This document shows positions 44,419 through 56,619 of a stretch of DNA of 64,000 nt, one piece after another; within the stretch, counting starts at the first letter, position 1, and each line of letters opens with the position of its first letter. The DNA lies in the NCBI GenBank assembly GCA_030737875.1, contig CM060923.1, positions 36,634,501 to 36,698,500 on the forward strand, written 5' to 3'. Below the pieces are notes generated by a model. It had not been told where the DNA came from, searched no databases, and saw only the letters and a program-made list of their open reading frames with translations. Made by a program: the position numbers and the translations under genes. This DNA comes from Allium sativum (taxonomy: Eukaryota > Streptophyta > Magnoliopsida > Asparagales > Amaryllidaceae).

Positions 44419-45763
44419 TACAGACCATCAGTCATTGAAGAATTTGTTCACCCAGAAAGACTTGAATCTGAGACAGCAGTGTTGGCTAGAATTTCTTGCA
44501 GCATACGATTTTGACATTTTGTACACTCCAGGGAAAGCCAACGTTGTGGCTGATGCGCTAAGTAGAAAGAATGTAATAATCGCCAGTTTTATTATTACGA
44601 ATTCATTGATTGATCAAATATCTGCTCTTCAGAAGGACGATCACTTCATTCAGAGGATCAGAGAAAGAATACAGAAAGGCGAACCCTTGAGCTTCCGGAT
44701 TGATAACCAAGGGGTTTTAAGGCTAAAAGGTCGAATTTGTGTTCCTAACATTTCTGAGCTCCGAAGGGAAGTACTGGATGAATGCCACAAGTCAAAGCTT
44801 AGTATCCATCTAGGAGTGAGCAAAATGTATAATGATATTAAGCGCACATTCTGGTGGAGATCGATGAAGAGCTACATGGAGTACCGATCAGTATATTTAG
44901 TGATAGATACTAGCAAATTCTGGGAGGCATTTCAAATAGAACTGGGGACAAAGCTGAATCTAAGCACCGCCTATCATCCTTAGACAGATGGTCAGACTGA
45001 GAGGGTGAATCGTATACTAGAAGATTTACTGCGGGCTTGTAGTATTGATTTTGGTAGATCATGGGAAGACCACTTGCATTTAGCTGAGTTCTCACACAAC
45101 AACAGTTACTAAGCAAGCTTGCAAATGTCGCCATTTGAAGCACTGTATGATAAACCGTGCAGATCTCCCGCATGTTGGGTAGAACCTGGCAATAGACTTG
45201 TGTCGGGACCAGATATGATTCGCGAAGCTTTAGACAAAGTCGATTTCATTAAGAAACGATTACTAGCCACTCAAAGCCGATAGAAGATCAATGCTGATAA
45301 GAGAAGAAGAGATTTATCATTCGATGTTGGTGACCACGTGTATTTGAAGGTATCTCCAATGAGAGGAGTAATCCAGTTCGGTAAAACAGGAAAATTGGCG
45401 CCCAAGTTCATTTGTCCATTTCCTATTCTGGAACAGATTAGAACTCTCGCTTATATGGTTCGATTACCAGATTGATTGCCTGGAGTGCATGATGTATTTC
45501 ACGTGTCTCAACTTCGAAAGCATGTTCATGATCCAAATTTGATCGTGGAGGAAGCCACGCAATGGGATATAAAAATTACTCTAGAATTGGTTGTAAGAAG
45601 AGAGCCGATTAAGATTATTGGCAAAGAAACCAAAGAGCTGAGGAACAAGAAGGTTCACTTAGTTAAAGTGCAATGGAGTGGAGATCCGCGAGATTGTACT
45701 TGGGAAGCTGAGGAAAGCATTAAGAAAGCCTACCCCAAGTGCAGGGTGGATATCTCTGATTGA
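44419..45763 (+). pseudogene. Second RNase H-integrase-chromodomain fragment (deleted form)
   Basis: Begins inside RNase H ([18 protein letters not shown]), crosses the [16 protein letters not shown] linker and the start of the integrase zinc finger ([19 protein letters not shown]), then jumps to the post-core part. Relative to 42370-43926 it lacks 277 bp and 11 bp (equivalent to 42747-43023 and 43060-43070). These losses remove the CxxC and both visible core Asp positions but together equal 288 bp, so the frame stays open to 44983. Stops follow at 44981-44983, near 45110, 45281 and 45473. The chromodomain is open in 45476-45763. This copy is the 3' part of an element like that at 51324-56619. 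Confidence 0.85.
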
Positions 45764-46872
45764 CTCGGGTGTAAGGTACATTTACCATATTTTGCATTTC
45801 CATTTTGTTTTCTACTTTGTTGTTGTTTCTTTGCATGGATGTAAACTTTTTAATTATACAGTCTGATTATTTTAAAAGAGTATATGAATTAATTGGTATA
45901 TTTTTGAAAAGTTAAAAACAAATTGATTGTTGTTTGTGTTGTGTGATTGTGGATTTGATTAATTAAATTGTTAGAATGATAGTTAATATAATCAATAAGA
46001 GAATGATGGTAAATTTATTCGATTAAATCACACATTGAACTGATTTGAAAATAGCTAGAAATATATACATGTGCATTATATATATTTGAACAGGTAAATG
46101 GATTAGCTGTTGAGTAAAGAATTTATTTGTGTGCCCGACAAATAGGTAAACCTTAATGAGTTGGTTGCACAATTGTATTATTATATCAACTCCTGTGAAT
46201 GCCATTGGATGCGGAGTGCTGGTTGTTCTGTGTGTAATAAATAAACGTTGCCATAGGATAGTAACAATTAATTTTGAACTACACTACATGGCATACTTCT
46301 TAAAGATGGCATACTTCATCATATACCACATAAGCATTTGGAGCTTGTGTGGCGAGGTTGAAAATTTACCATACGAGCGAGAGGCTTGTATGGCGATGAC
46401 TATATATTACAGGTTGAACTAATGACTGATATGGACTATATGAAATGTAACGGTAAATTGCAAGATTAATAAAAAAACCCACACGGGTCTGGAGATGACA
46501 ATAAACACGTCTCTCTGGTCATTAAGGCACAAAAACCATTTATAGGGTGATGAGAATTTATTCTCTGGAGTTATGATCTATACACACTCCCCTGTGGACA
46601 CCGGAATATATCACTATAAATATGTGCAAGCTTATTAGGATTTATTGGGTACCTAATACGACCCAATAATTTCCAAACCCCTCCCCGTACAAAGGAGGTT
46701 ATGGCGAAATTTTTCGAAAATTTAGGGTGTTAGCCAAATTGTTGAAGAATTGGAAAATTCTTAAAAACTAAAAAGTTGAAGAATGAAAGCCAGAATGAAA
46801 GTTGAGTTGGTTAATTAAACAACTTTCGACTTTGTTCCTTTTCGGGGACGAAAAGATTTTAAGTGTGGAGAT
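45764..46872 (+). other. 3' non-coding region before array LTR 2
   Basis: About 1.1 kb without coding similarity, the same as 55523-56619. It includes the chromovirus-type GGGGACGAAAAGATTTTAAG and ends in a degenerate polypurine tract AAGTGTGGAGA (46861-46871) just before LTR 2. Confidence 0.75.
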
Positions 46873-48519
46873 CGTAACAACCCGGAAAATCAGAACCAGT
46901 TTAAAAATTTTAATTTGGCTATTTTAGTGGATTTTAAATATTTAAAATAAATTATTTTAAATAATAAAGGCGAAAAGTCTATTCAAATCGATATTTGAAA
47001 ATAAATATATTTATTTTAAATATAAACAAGGCCTGAAATGGCGCGACAGTTTCAAAATTTGAATTCAAACTTTGGTTGACTGTACCGGGTGCAAAATAAA
47101 ACGGATTTTAGTGAAATCAAAAATGTTTAAATCTGTTTATGAATATCTTTCTAACGAATCTGAAAAATCGAAGACTCATAGCAGGAATCAAAAGTTATGG
47201 CCAAATGAATTTTCAGAAAGGTCGCTATAGAGTTTATATAGCCGTGAAAATAACCCTTTTTGTAAACGATCTCAGAATTCGACGAAACCATGTTTGTTGG
47301 ATCCAAGAGGTCAAATTATTGCTAGGTTTCATATTCCATAATTTTTGAAGTTAATATGTGAGCGTGGCGAAGTAAAATGTGTTTGGTTGATTTTAGTTAA
47401 ATTGGATCGACCAGAAAATGGCTATTTTTTAAACGGTCTCAGAATTCGATGAAACTAGTTTTGTTGGGACCGTATCATCCCAACATAGCCAGATATAATT
47501 TTTCTGTAATTTTTCGGATCAGTATGTGGCCCCGACAAATTAAAATGTACGTTCAAATCAAATATTGAATGTTTTATGCTTTAATTTGAAGAATAACTGA
47601 CTGTAACAGTCAAACTGGCTTACAAAACATATTCCATTGTGTTCGGAATGGGGGTATTTAGCTAAGGGCGACAGTCTTTGGGTTTGAATTGGTATTCGTA
47701 TGGAGAAAGGGGTATTTTCGGATTTAAAGAAATTAAAAATAATTATAAAATAAATAGGCCAATCACGTTCAGCCTCACATTCTCTCTCCCCGATAATCAA
47801 CCCAGGCGCATGACGAAAATAGAGCTCCACCTTCTCTCCTCTTTTTCTGCAAATCTACTCATTAAAATCGCTCCACCTAGTTATGGTTTTTGAAGATCAT
47901 CTCGAGCTCTTCACATCCATATAAGGAGCACCCTCTATCATTGAGTATTTCGCCGGAATCGCGCCTCCAAACTCCGTGTCTTTGAACCGCCGTCGAGCAC
48001 AGTAGACGCCACCGAAGTGGTCCCCCTTCTGGCGAGCATGTGCCTCTCCAGGCCCTACAGGTGGTGCAACCGGATTCTGGTCTAGTGCAACGGATTAAGA
48101 GATATTTGGAAACCTAAATTTGAATCGATTTCCTGAGGTACGGGTTTAATAAATTTAAAGGTTTATAACACTTTAAAACCGTCGCGAACTAGGATTATAG
48201 AATAAAAATCATAACTTTTTCGTTTGTGGTTGAAATCCAGCGAAACAGGAGACACCGGGACCGTGAGGACATCTTCTACATTCTAGAAGAGACTGGGGAA
48301 ATTTTAGAGCTTTCTACGATTTTTGGCAAAGCGAAAACCAGTGAGAATTCTAAATTCAAATGTGAATGGAAATGCAGTGTATAAATTATATAAGCGAAGT
48401 ATAAATTATATACGCGTTGTATACCTCATGAACATGTGTTGTATAAGTTATATGAGCGATGTATAAATTATGCATGCATTGTATAAATCATATGTGTGTT
48501 GGAATGGGAATAGAATATA

Positions 48520-48568
<49 letters not shown>

Positions 48569-51323
48569 CCCTCGCCCACGAACCATGGACGATATATATT
48601 GGTTGTGGTATTATTTGGATTATTGGTTGATGTGAAATTTGGTGAATATCATGAATGGTTGATTAGAAATGATTGATTGTGGTTGAAATCCCAATAGGAT
48701 TAGTATATGGGAAAATTCTTCTGCGTACGAACAAGATATTTAAAATCCCCATTGTCAAAAGCTGCAAGACTTTAAGGTAGAGCGAGGAGCCATACTAAGG
48801 ACGGTGCCGGTGTTAACTACCCTGCCGTTATGCTGCCAAATTTTCCTGAAATATTCATATGTTTGATTTATATTCATGTGTTGTTTTAAAATATAACGAA
48901 GTTAGAAAAAAATGTTCATGTGTTGGATAAAAGACTAGAAAGATAAAATATAATTTTTTATCAAGTATACGAACCATAAAAAATATATTCATATGTTGAA
49001 AATACTCATGTGTTGAGGATATTCATGTGTTGAAACCATTCATGTGTTGAATAAAATCTCTAAACTATAAAATTAACATTTTTATCATGTAAGAAGCTAT
49101 GAAAACATTCATGTGTTGAATAAATGGTTTGAACAATATAATGTACATTTTTATTGTATAGACAAGTCGCTAAAATTATTCATGTGTTGAAATAAATATT
49201 TGTTGGCTTAAAATATTATTTTAACCCGTATATGAAGTGAAAATGGTTTAGAAATCGACGAACGAATTATATATATATATATATATATATAAATTAAATA
49301 AAATGAATCGAGCCCCTGCAGTTCGCGTTTTGAAATCATAACTTTAAACGATTATACCGAAGAGATCCGACCGTCGGATTTTCTCGAAACTAGAACCGTG
49401 GGGTCCGCTTTGAAAAGATCTTTCCAACGATATAAAATTTGTGAAGATCCAATGGTTAGAATTTCAGATATGTGTAAATCAAATCTGAAGAAAAATAGCG
49501 CCATAGTCGCCTTATGACCTGAAGCATCGTTTAAATAAAATGAGCTATTTTTAAATTAATAAAAATAGCAAAAAATCATTATAAAATATTATTAACGGTA
49601 TGGAATGGAAATAAACTGAATTTACTTTGTTTATTGGATATTCTGATGATTGAATGTATTTGGCATGAAATTTACATTAATTAACTGAATATGGATGCCG
49701 AATAGCTTAACCATGAAATGAATTGATTAAAATTCTAAATATACGTGAATTATTTGAAAAGGCCGAGTTAAATCTCATTTCAAATAATTGATCGACGATA
49801 AGAAGTCGATAATGAATACGGTGGTCGAAGACCGGAGAGCTTCACATCGTTTGGATGATTACTGATGTCTTGATTGGGAGGCATCCCAAGATATAGATAA
49901 AAAGTGGCGATTGCCCAGACGTACTTGGAGGTAGACCGGATATACGAGGAATAAGGTGCCTCCGGTTTTGTTCAGACCCAGAACGGACTTGCAAATGGAC
50001 TGTGTGTCTGACATTGGATTTCATTCTGTGTGATTGATAGACGTCTGTTGCATGGAGTGAATTGCCTGTGTGGCATGCTGAGATGCAGTGGTCAAGGCTT
50101 TTGTTGAAAAGCAGAGCCTTGTGGTAGATGATCAAAGCACCGCCTGTGTGGCATAGCTTGGTGTATAACGTTAATTCGCGAGCCTCACACCCCGGTATGA
50201 ACCAGAAACGGGAGAGGACCTCAGGGAGGACATGCGTTTCCTTCTAGCTAGGGTGGTGTCAGTGACCTACCAGCCCTGACATTTATATTATTTTCACCTA
50301 TGTAGTTATTGCATTGCGAGGCACCTCAGATATATCGGTGACTTTGTGGAGCTGATGGAGTCATAGGACTCATTTACGCACCAAAGGGTGGGGAAACGCA
50401 GTGTTCAGGCAAAATAATCCACATCGAGTGGACCGGCCCTGACAATCCAAGGGTCGATGCGCTCTGACCCTGAGGCTTAGGCTAGAGAGTCTCAAAGTCG
50501 GTAAGGACTATCTTTTGCCTTGGTTCGTGATGGAAATCCAACTTCCAAATACGACATTGTGCGGTTTTGATTGTAAACATATATGGCGACATGATATATT
50601 GTACCCATGTCGTCTATGATTGATACTTATGATTGAAATTGTTTTTGAAACATATAAACACTAGTAATAATATCAAATGACTTTGTTTCATACGTATCAA
50701 GCATATTTTGGTCAATATAAGGTAAAACTATATCCTCCGGTTTGCGTTGCTTTGTGTGATGGGATTTGAGTCTTATATTGGCTTCATTCTTTCTAAAAAT
50801 CATTGCGTTGTTTTAATAAGATTTGCTTTGTTACCTGCACTGGCAATCACTGGAGTAAACCCGTTCCGCGAAAGTGGCGTGGTCCTATGAGTTGCCATAT
50901 TATTGTTGTTTAACCAGTTATGTAGATTTCTCATAACCGTCCCATGACTGACTTGTAGTTTGTTTCACTTGCAAACTCGGGTGCCCTTATTTCTACACGG
51001 GCAGCCTTGTATTTAGGTTTTAGCAGGCTCATTCTGGATAACTGAGAAGCTGGAGCCGACTTTACCATTTCTATTACTGTTTCAGACACTTATGTATATT
51101 ATGTTTGACCCCGCTGCAGACATTTTATACAAATCTAAAACTGTATTTTGTGCTAAGTGTGATCCTGTTATACTGTGTAACTCTGATGATTATGTTTATC
51201 TAGTGTATTTTGATGTACATTATCTGGTGTATTTCTATATTTCTGTTTTGGTATTATCTGTTTATGTGTTATATTCCAAAGATTACCCTTGCCACCGTTG
51301 TACGGGGGTTTGGGGTCGTCACA
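46873..51323 (+). repeat. Array LTR 2, 4.45 kb
   Basis: Begins CGTAACAACCCGG (first T changed to C) and ends GGGTCGTCACA. It serves as 3' LTR for the first unit and 5' LTR for the second. Differences from LTR 1 include an expanded (TA)n tract at 48522-48566 and a longer one near 49268-49291. Confidence 0.85.
48522..48566. repeat. (TA)n microsatellite in LTR 2
   Basis: About 22 TA units. The same position has only 4-7 in LTR 1 (near 36700) and LTR 3 (near 58265-58280). Confidence 0.95.
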
Positions 51324-51325
51324 TG

Positions 51326-51337
51326 TGGTATCAGAGC
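51326..51337 (+). promoter_or_regulatory. Primer-binding site of array internal 2
   Basis: TGGTATCAGAGC, a perfect initiator tRNA-Met complement, two bases after LTR 2. Confidence 0.9.
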
Positions 51338-51571
51338 TTTGGTTAATCTTAGCTCCAGAGTATAACATATTTACGAACTTGTCAGAAATAGAACCAGTAG
51401 AGTTCTTCGACGAATAACTCATTACGGATAGGATCAGTAAGGTCCTGGTATGAGTATAGCAGAATAGAATACACCCTAATAGATGCATCACATTCAAGTA
51501 TATATCTCTATGCTTTACAATATCCTTTCTGTTGACCTGACACTTTGTCTGCCATTTGCAGACATAGAAAA

Positions 51572-52905
51572 ATGAGTGGCAGAAACAGAAGAAGGAATAC
51601 CGAACTAGATATCGAAGCTCTAGTTAAGAGGTGTCGAAACCTGGGTGGATCACCATTCTTGGGTAAAGAATCCATTATGGAAACACAAGCTTGGATTCGT
51701 TCTGCTGAGAAAATCTTTGAAGGTTTAAAGCTGAGTGATGACCAGAAAAGATTACTGGCATCTAGGGCACCAAAGAAGAAGCTTTGTTTTGGTGGGATTC
51801 GATTATTAAGGATAATCCAGAAGGTAATATTACCTGGGATAGATTTAAAGAGATTTTCAGTGAAAGATTTATTCCTCCAGAAGCAACTGAGCGGTTATGT
51901 GATGAATTCTGTCATCTGATACAAGGAGATATGACCATTCCAGAATATCATAAGAAATTCAATGAACTTTCTCATTTTGCCCCACATCTAATTCAAAATC
52001 CGAAGAGGAAGAATCTGACGTTTATTAACGGGTTTCAAAGAAAGTACCAAAGTAGTGTAATGGGGCATGTGAAGCTTCCTTTTTCTGAAATGATATACAT
52101 GGCTTATCAGCATGAAAATCTCCATAAGAAAGGTCTTTTGAACGACGAAGAGGAAGTCAGTTCTAGTAACAAAGGGAAGTCTGAAACTGATAGTCCTGAG
52201 GCCAATACGATGCCTGAGGTGAGTAAGAATCACAAAGCCAAAAGGAAAAGGGTTAAATCCGAGAAAGAACCAATAACGATTGCCATATGCAATAACTGCA
52301 ATAAGCAGGGACATTTGTCGATATTTTGCAGAGCTTTAAAGAAACAAAGAAAGGATGGATTTAGAGCCAATCGAAAGCAAAAGAAGAAGAGATTTAGACC
52401 CGATGAGAAGTTTCAAGAGAATAGAAAGTGCAAACAATGTCATAAGACTGGTCATCTTGCAAAGGATTGCCATCTCTTAAAGGAGCCTGGAATAATACAT
52501 GTAAACGAAGTGGCAGAAACTTCAACACCCTCTGCTTGTCAGAGAAGGTCAGATGTTTTGGAAGGCACACTTACTGTCAGAAATATTCCAGTTAAAGTAT
52601 TGTTTGATACAGGCGCGTCGCGAAGCTTTATTGCAAGTAATGCGGTTAAGAAATTGGATTTGAATTTGAGAAGGCCCAAAGAACCCATCACCGTCAATAA
52701 TCCGGTTGTGCGTTCCCTCAATCTTAGTTGGATTTGTGGGGTGTCTGTCTCTTTTTCCCGTTATCGGTTCCCTACCATCACGATCGTCATGAATTTTACC
52801 GAATTCGATCTTATTTTGGGATTGGATTGGTTAACCATGTATGAAGCGAGGTTAAATGCACCGAGAGAGTGGTTAAGGCAAAGATTAAATCAGGGGATTA
52901 CATAA
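51572..52905 (+). pseudogene. Array internal 2: gag and protease
   Basis: The ATG at 51572 gives MSGRNRRRNTELDIEALVKR and stays open past the positions where copy 1 has stops, but a 2-base loss near 51768 shifts the frame. The rest continues open at 51784-52905: gag core, two CCHC knuckles (CNNCNKQGHLSIFC, CKQCHKTGHLAKDC), and the protease with VLFDTGASRSFI and ILGLDWLTMYEA. A further one-base loss near 52848 ends the frame at 52905. It is otherwise the better preserved gag-protease of the two. Confidence 0.9.
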
Positions 52906-53054
52906 CCATACCATGTTAAGGTCTGAATTCAGATAGAAAAGACTTTTGGTCATCTCTTGATGTTTCTCCTGCTTAAATAGAAAATATCCCTGTAGTCACA
53001 GAGAATATTCCGAACATCATAAAAAATATTCCTGTCGTCAAGAATTATGCGGAT

Positions 53055-53993
53055 GTGTTCGCAGAAGTTGTTAGCTTACCTCCGAAGAGAGAAATTGATT
53101 TCAAGATCGCTTTAATTCCGAATGCAAGTCCAGTAGTGCACGTTATTCGGAGGATGACTCTAAAGGAGAAAGAAGAATTAGACAATCAAACTCGACAGCT
53201 TGTATGGAAGGGTCTGATCAGGCCTAGTTTCTCTTATTGGGGAGCAACAGTGGTGTTTGTATCAAAGTCATACGGTACTCTTCGACTATGTGTGGATTAT
53301 CGTGACTTGAATAAACAGACATTAAAGAACAAATATCCGTTGCCGCGGATTGATGATTTGTTGGATCGATTGAATGGCGCGCAAGTATTTTCACGAATGG
53401 ACCTAGTTACTAGACTCCATCAACTTCGTATTGCCGAAGAGTGTGTTCCTATGCCAGCATTCAGAGGCGGCTTACGTAACGTTCTAGCGTATTTTGTCAA
53501 TCTGATGAATAGGGTATTCAGGGGAGTCTTGAATAAATTTGTACTGGTTTTCATTAATGACATATTGATTTTCTCTAAGTCAGAAAGCGAGCACGCGAAA
53601 CATTTGGAACAAGTATTGGAAATTCTCAGAAAGAATGTCTTGAAGGTCAAACTTTCCAAATGTATATTCTGGCAAGAAGAAGTCAAGTTTCTTGGCCATG
53701 TTGTATCAAAAGAAGGAATTTCTGTAGATCCCGATAAAATCACCGATATTCAAAATAGGAAGCAGCCTAGTACCCCTAAGGAAGTCCGAAGTTTTCTGGG
53801 ATTGGCTAGTTATTATCGGAAGTTCGTTAAAGATTTTTCGAAGATATCTAATTCCTTAACAAAGCTTACAAAGAAGCACGCAAGATTCAAATGGACTCCA
53901 GAATGTGAGGAGGCTTTTCTGAAGCTAAAATTAAGATTAACAACGGCTCCAGTGTTAACGATTATCAATGGCAATCAAGACCTGAAAGTCTAG
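53055..53993 (+). pseudogene. Array internal 2: reverse transcriptase, active site mutated
   Basis: An open 312-codon frame with motifs [36 protein letters not shown] and [16 protein letters not shown]. The active site is therefore Asn-Asp where copy 1 has Asp-Asp, which should abolish polymerisation. About 14 residues that family members have between AFR and GLRN are missing ([13 protein letters not shown]). The frame ends at a TAG that replaces the Trp or Gln before the RNase H start. Confidence 0.85.
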
Positions 53994-54368
53994 ACAGATG
54001 CCTCTAGAGAAGGCCTTGGTGCTGTATTAATGCAAAGAAGTCAAGTGGTTGCTTATGCTAGCCGTCATCTGAAATCGCATGAGAAAAATTACGTTACTCA
54101 TGATCTTGAGTTGTTAGCCATTGTATTTGCTTTGAAAATCTGAAGGCACTATATTTTGGGTGAGAAATTCGAACTGTATACAGACCATCAGTCATTTAAG
54201 TATTTGTTCACCCGGAAAGACTTGAATCTGAGACAGCAGTGTTGGCTAGAATTTCTTGCAGCATACGATTTTGGCATTTTGTACACTCCAGGGAAAGCCA
54301 ATGTTGTGGCTGATGCGCTAAGTAGAAAAAATGTAATAATCGCCAGTTTTATTATTATGAATTCATGA
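53994..54368 (+). pseudogene. Array internal 2: RNase H
   Basis: Reads on from [23 protein letters not shown] and [13 protein letters not shown]; a TGA near 54142 replaces the usual Trp. The part from 54156 is open with [18 protein letters not shown] and [16 protein letters not shown]. It would remove the RNA strand during reverse transcription. Confidence 0.8.
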
Positions 54369-55522
54369 TTGATCAAATATCTGCTCTTTAGAAGGACGAT
54401 CACTTCATTCAGAGGATCAGAGAAAGAATACAGAAAGGCGAACCCTTGAGCTTCCGGATTGATAATCAATGGGTTTTAAGGCTAAAAGGTCGAATTTGTG
54501 TTCCTAACATTTCTGAGCTCCGAAGGGAAGTACTGGATGAATGCCACAAGTCAAAGCTTAGTATCCATCCAGGATTGAGCAAAATGTATAATGATATTAA
54601 GCGCACATTCTGGTGGAGATCGATGAAGAGCTACATGGAGTACCGATCAGTATAGTTAGTGATAGATACTAGCAAATTCTGGGAGGCATTTCAAATAGAA
54701 CTGGGGACAAAGCCGAATCTAAGCACCGTCTATCATCCTCAGACAGATGGTCAGACTGAGAGGGTGAATCGTATACTAGAAGATTTACTGCGGGCTTGTA
54801 TTATTGATTTTGGCAGATCATGGGAAGACCACTTGCATTTAGCTGAGTTCTCATACAACAACAATTACCAAGCAAGCTTGCAAATGTCACCATTTGAAGC
54901 ACTATATGATAAACCGTGCAGATCTCCCGCATGTTGGGTAGAACCTGGCAATAGACTTGTGTTGGGACTAGATATGATTCGCGAAGCTTTAGACAAAGTC
55001 GATTTCGTTAAGAAACGATTACTAGCCACTCAAAGCCGACAGAAGATCTATGCTGATAAGAGAAGAAGAGATTTATCATTCGATGTTGGTGACCACGTGT
55101 ATTTGAAGGTATCTCCAATGAGAGGAGTAATCTGGTTCAGTAAAACTGGAAAATTGGCACCCAAATTCATTTGTCCATTTCCTATTCTGGAACAGATTGG
55201 AACTCTCGCTTATAGGGTTCGATTACCAGATTGATTGCCTGGAGTGCATGATGTATTTCACGTGTCTCAACTTCGAAAGCATGTTCATGATCCAAATTTG
55301 ATCGTGGAGGAAGCAACGCAATGGGATATAAAAATTACTCTAGAATTGGCTGTAAAAAGAGAGCCGATTAAGACTATTGGCAAAGAAACCAAAGAGCTGA
55401 GGAACAAGAAGGTTCACTTAGTTAAAGTGCAATGGAGTGGAGATCCGCGAGATTGTACTTGGGAAGCTGAGGAAAGCATTAAGAAAGCCTACCCCAAGTG
55501 CAGGGTGGATATCTCTGATTGA
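54369..55522 (+). pseudogene. Array internal 2: integrase (deleted form) and chromodomain
   Basis: Carries the same 277-bp and 11-bp deletions as 44419-45763, with the same junctions (GATGAAGAGCTACATGG and AGTGATAGATACTAGC). The zinc-finger Cys pair and core Asp residues are lost. A stop at 54653-54655 lies between the deletions. The remainder (54659-55234) is open: GQTERVNRILEDLLRACIID, KIYADKRRRDLSFDVGDHVY and FSKTGKLAPKF. A TGA replaces the Trp before PGVHDVFHVSQLRKH, and the chromodomain is open from 55235 to TGA at 55520-55522. Confidence 0.9.
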
Positions 55523-56619
55523 CTCGGGTGTAAGGTACATTTACCATATTTTGCATTTCCATTTTGTTCTCTACTTTGTTGTTGTTCCTTTGCATGGATG
55601 TAAACTTTTTAATTATACAGTCTGATTATTTTAAAAGAGTATATGAATTAATTGGTATATTTTTGAAAAGTTAAAAACAAATTGATTGTTGTTTGTGTTG
55701 TGTGATTGTGGATTTGATTAATTAAATTGTTAGAATGATAGTTAATATAATCAATAAGAGAATGATGGTAAATTTATTCGATTAAATCACACATTGAACT
55801 GATTTGAAAATAGCTAGAAATATATACATGTGCATTATATATATTTGAACAGGTAAATGGATTAGCTGTTGAGTAAAGAATTTATTTGCGTGCCCGACAA
55901 ATAGGTAAACCTTAATGAGTTGGTTGCGCAATTGTATTATTATATCAACTCCTGTGAATGCCATTGGATGCGGAGTGCTGGTTGTTCTGTGTGTAATAAA
56001 TAAACGTCGCCATAGGATAGTAACAATTAATTTTGAACTACACTACACGATATACTTCTTCAAGATGGCATACTTCATCATATACCATATAAGCATTGGA
56101 GCTTGTGTGGCAAGGTTGAAGATTTACCATACGAGCGAGAGGCTTGTATGGCGATGACTATATATTACAGGTTGAACTGATGAATGATATAGACAATATG
56201 AAATGTAACGGTAAAGTGCAAGATTAATAAAAACCCTAGACGGGTCTGGAAATGACAATAAACACGTCTCTCTGGTTATTAAGGCACAAAAACCATTTAT
56301 AGGGTGACGAGAATTTATTCTCTGGAGTTATGATCTATACACATTTCCCTGTGGACACTGGAATATATCACTATAAATATGTGCATGCTTATTAGGATTT
56401 ATTGGGTACCCAATATGGCCCAATAAATTTCCAAACCTCTCCCCGTACAAAGGAGTTCATGGCGAAATTTTTCGAAAATTTAGGGTGTTAGCCAAATTTT
56501 TGAAGAATTGGAAAATTCTTAATAACTAAAAAGTTGAAGAATGAAAGTTGAGTTGGTTAATTAAACAACTTTCGACTTCGTCCCTTTTTGGGGACGAAAA
56601 GATTTTAAGTGGGGGAGAT
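55523..56619 (+). other. 3' non-coding region and polypurine tract before LTR 3
   Basis: AT-rich DNA with no coding similarity, ending with GGGGACGAAAAGATTTTAAG and the polypurine tract AAGTGGGGGAGA at 56607-56618, which is better preserved than the one at 46861. Confidence 0.8.
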
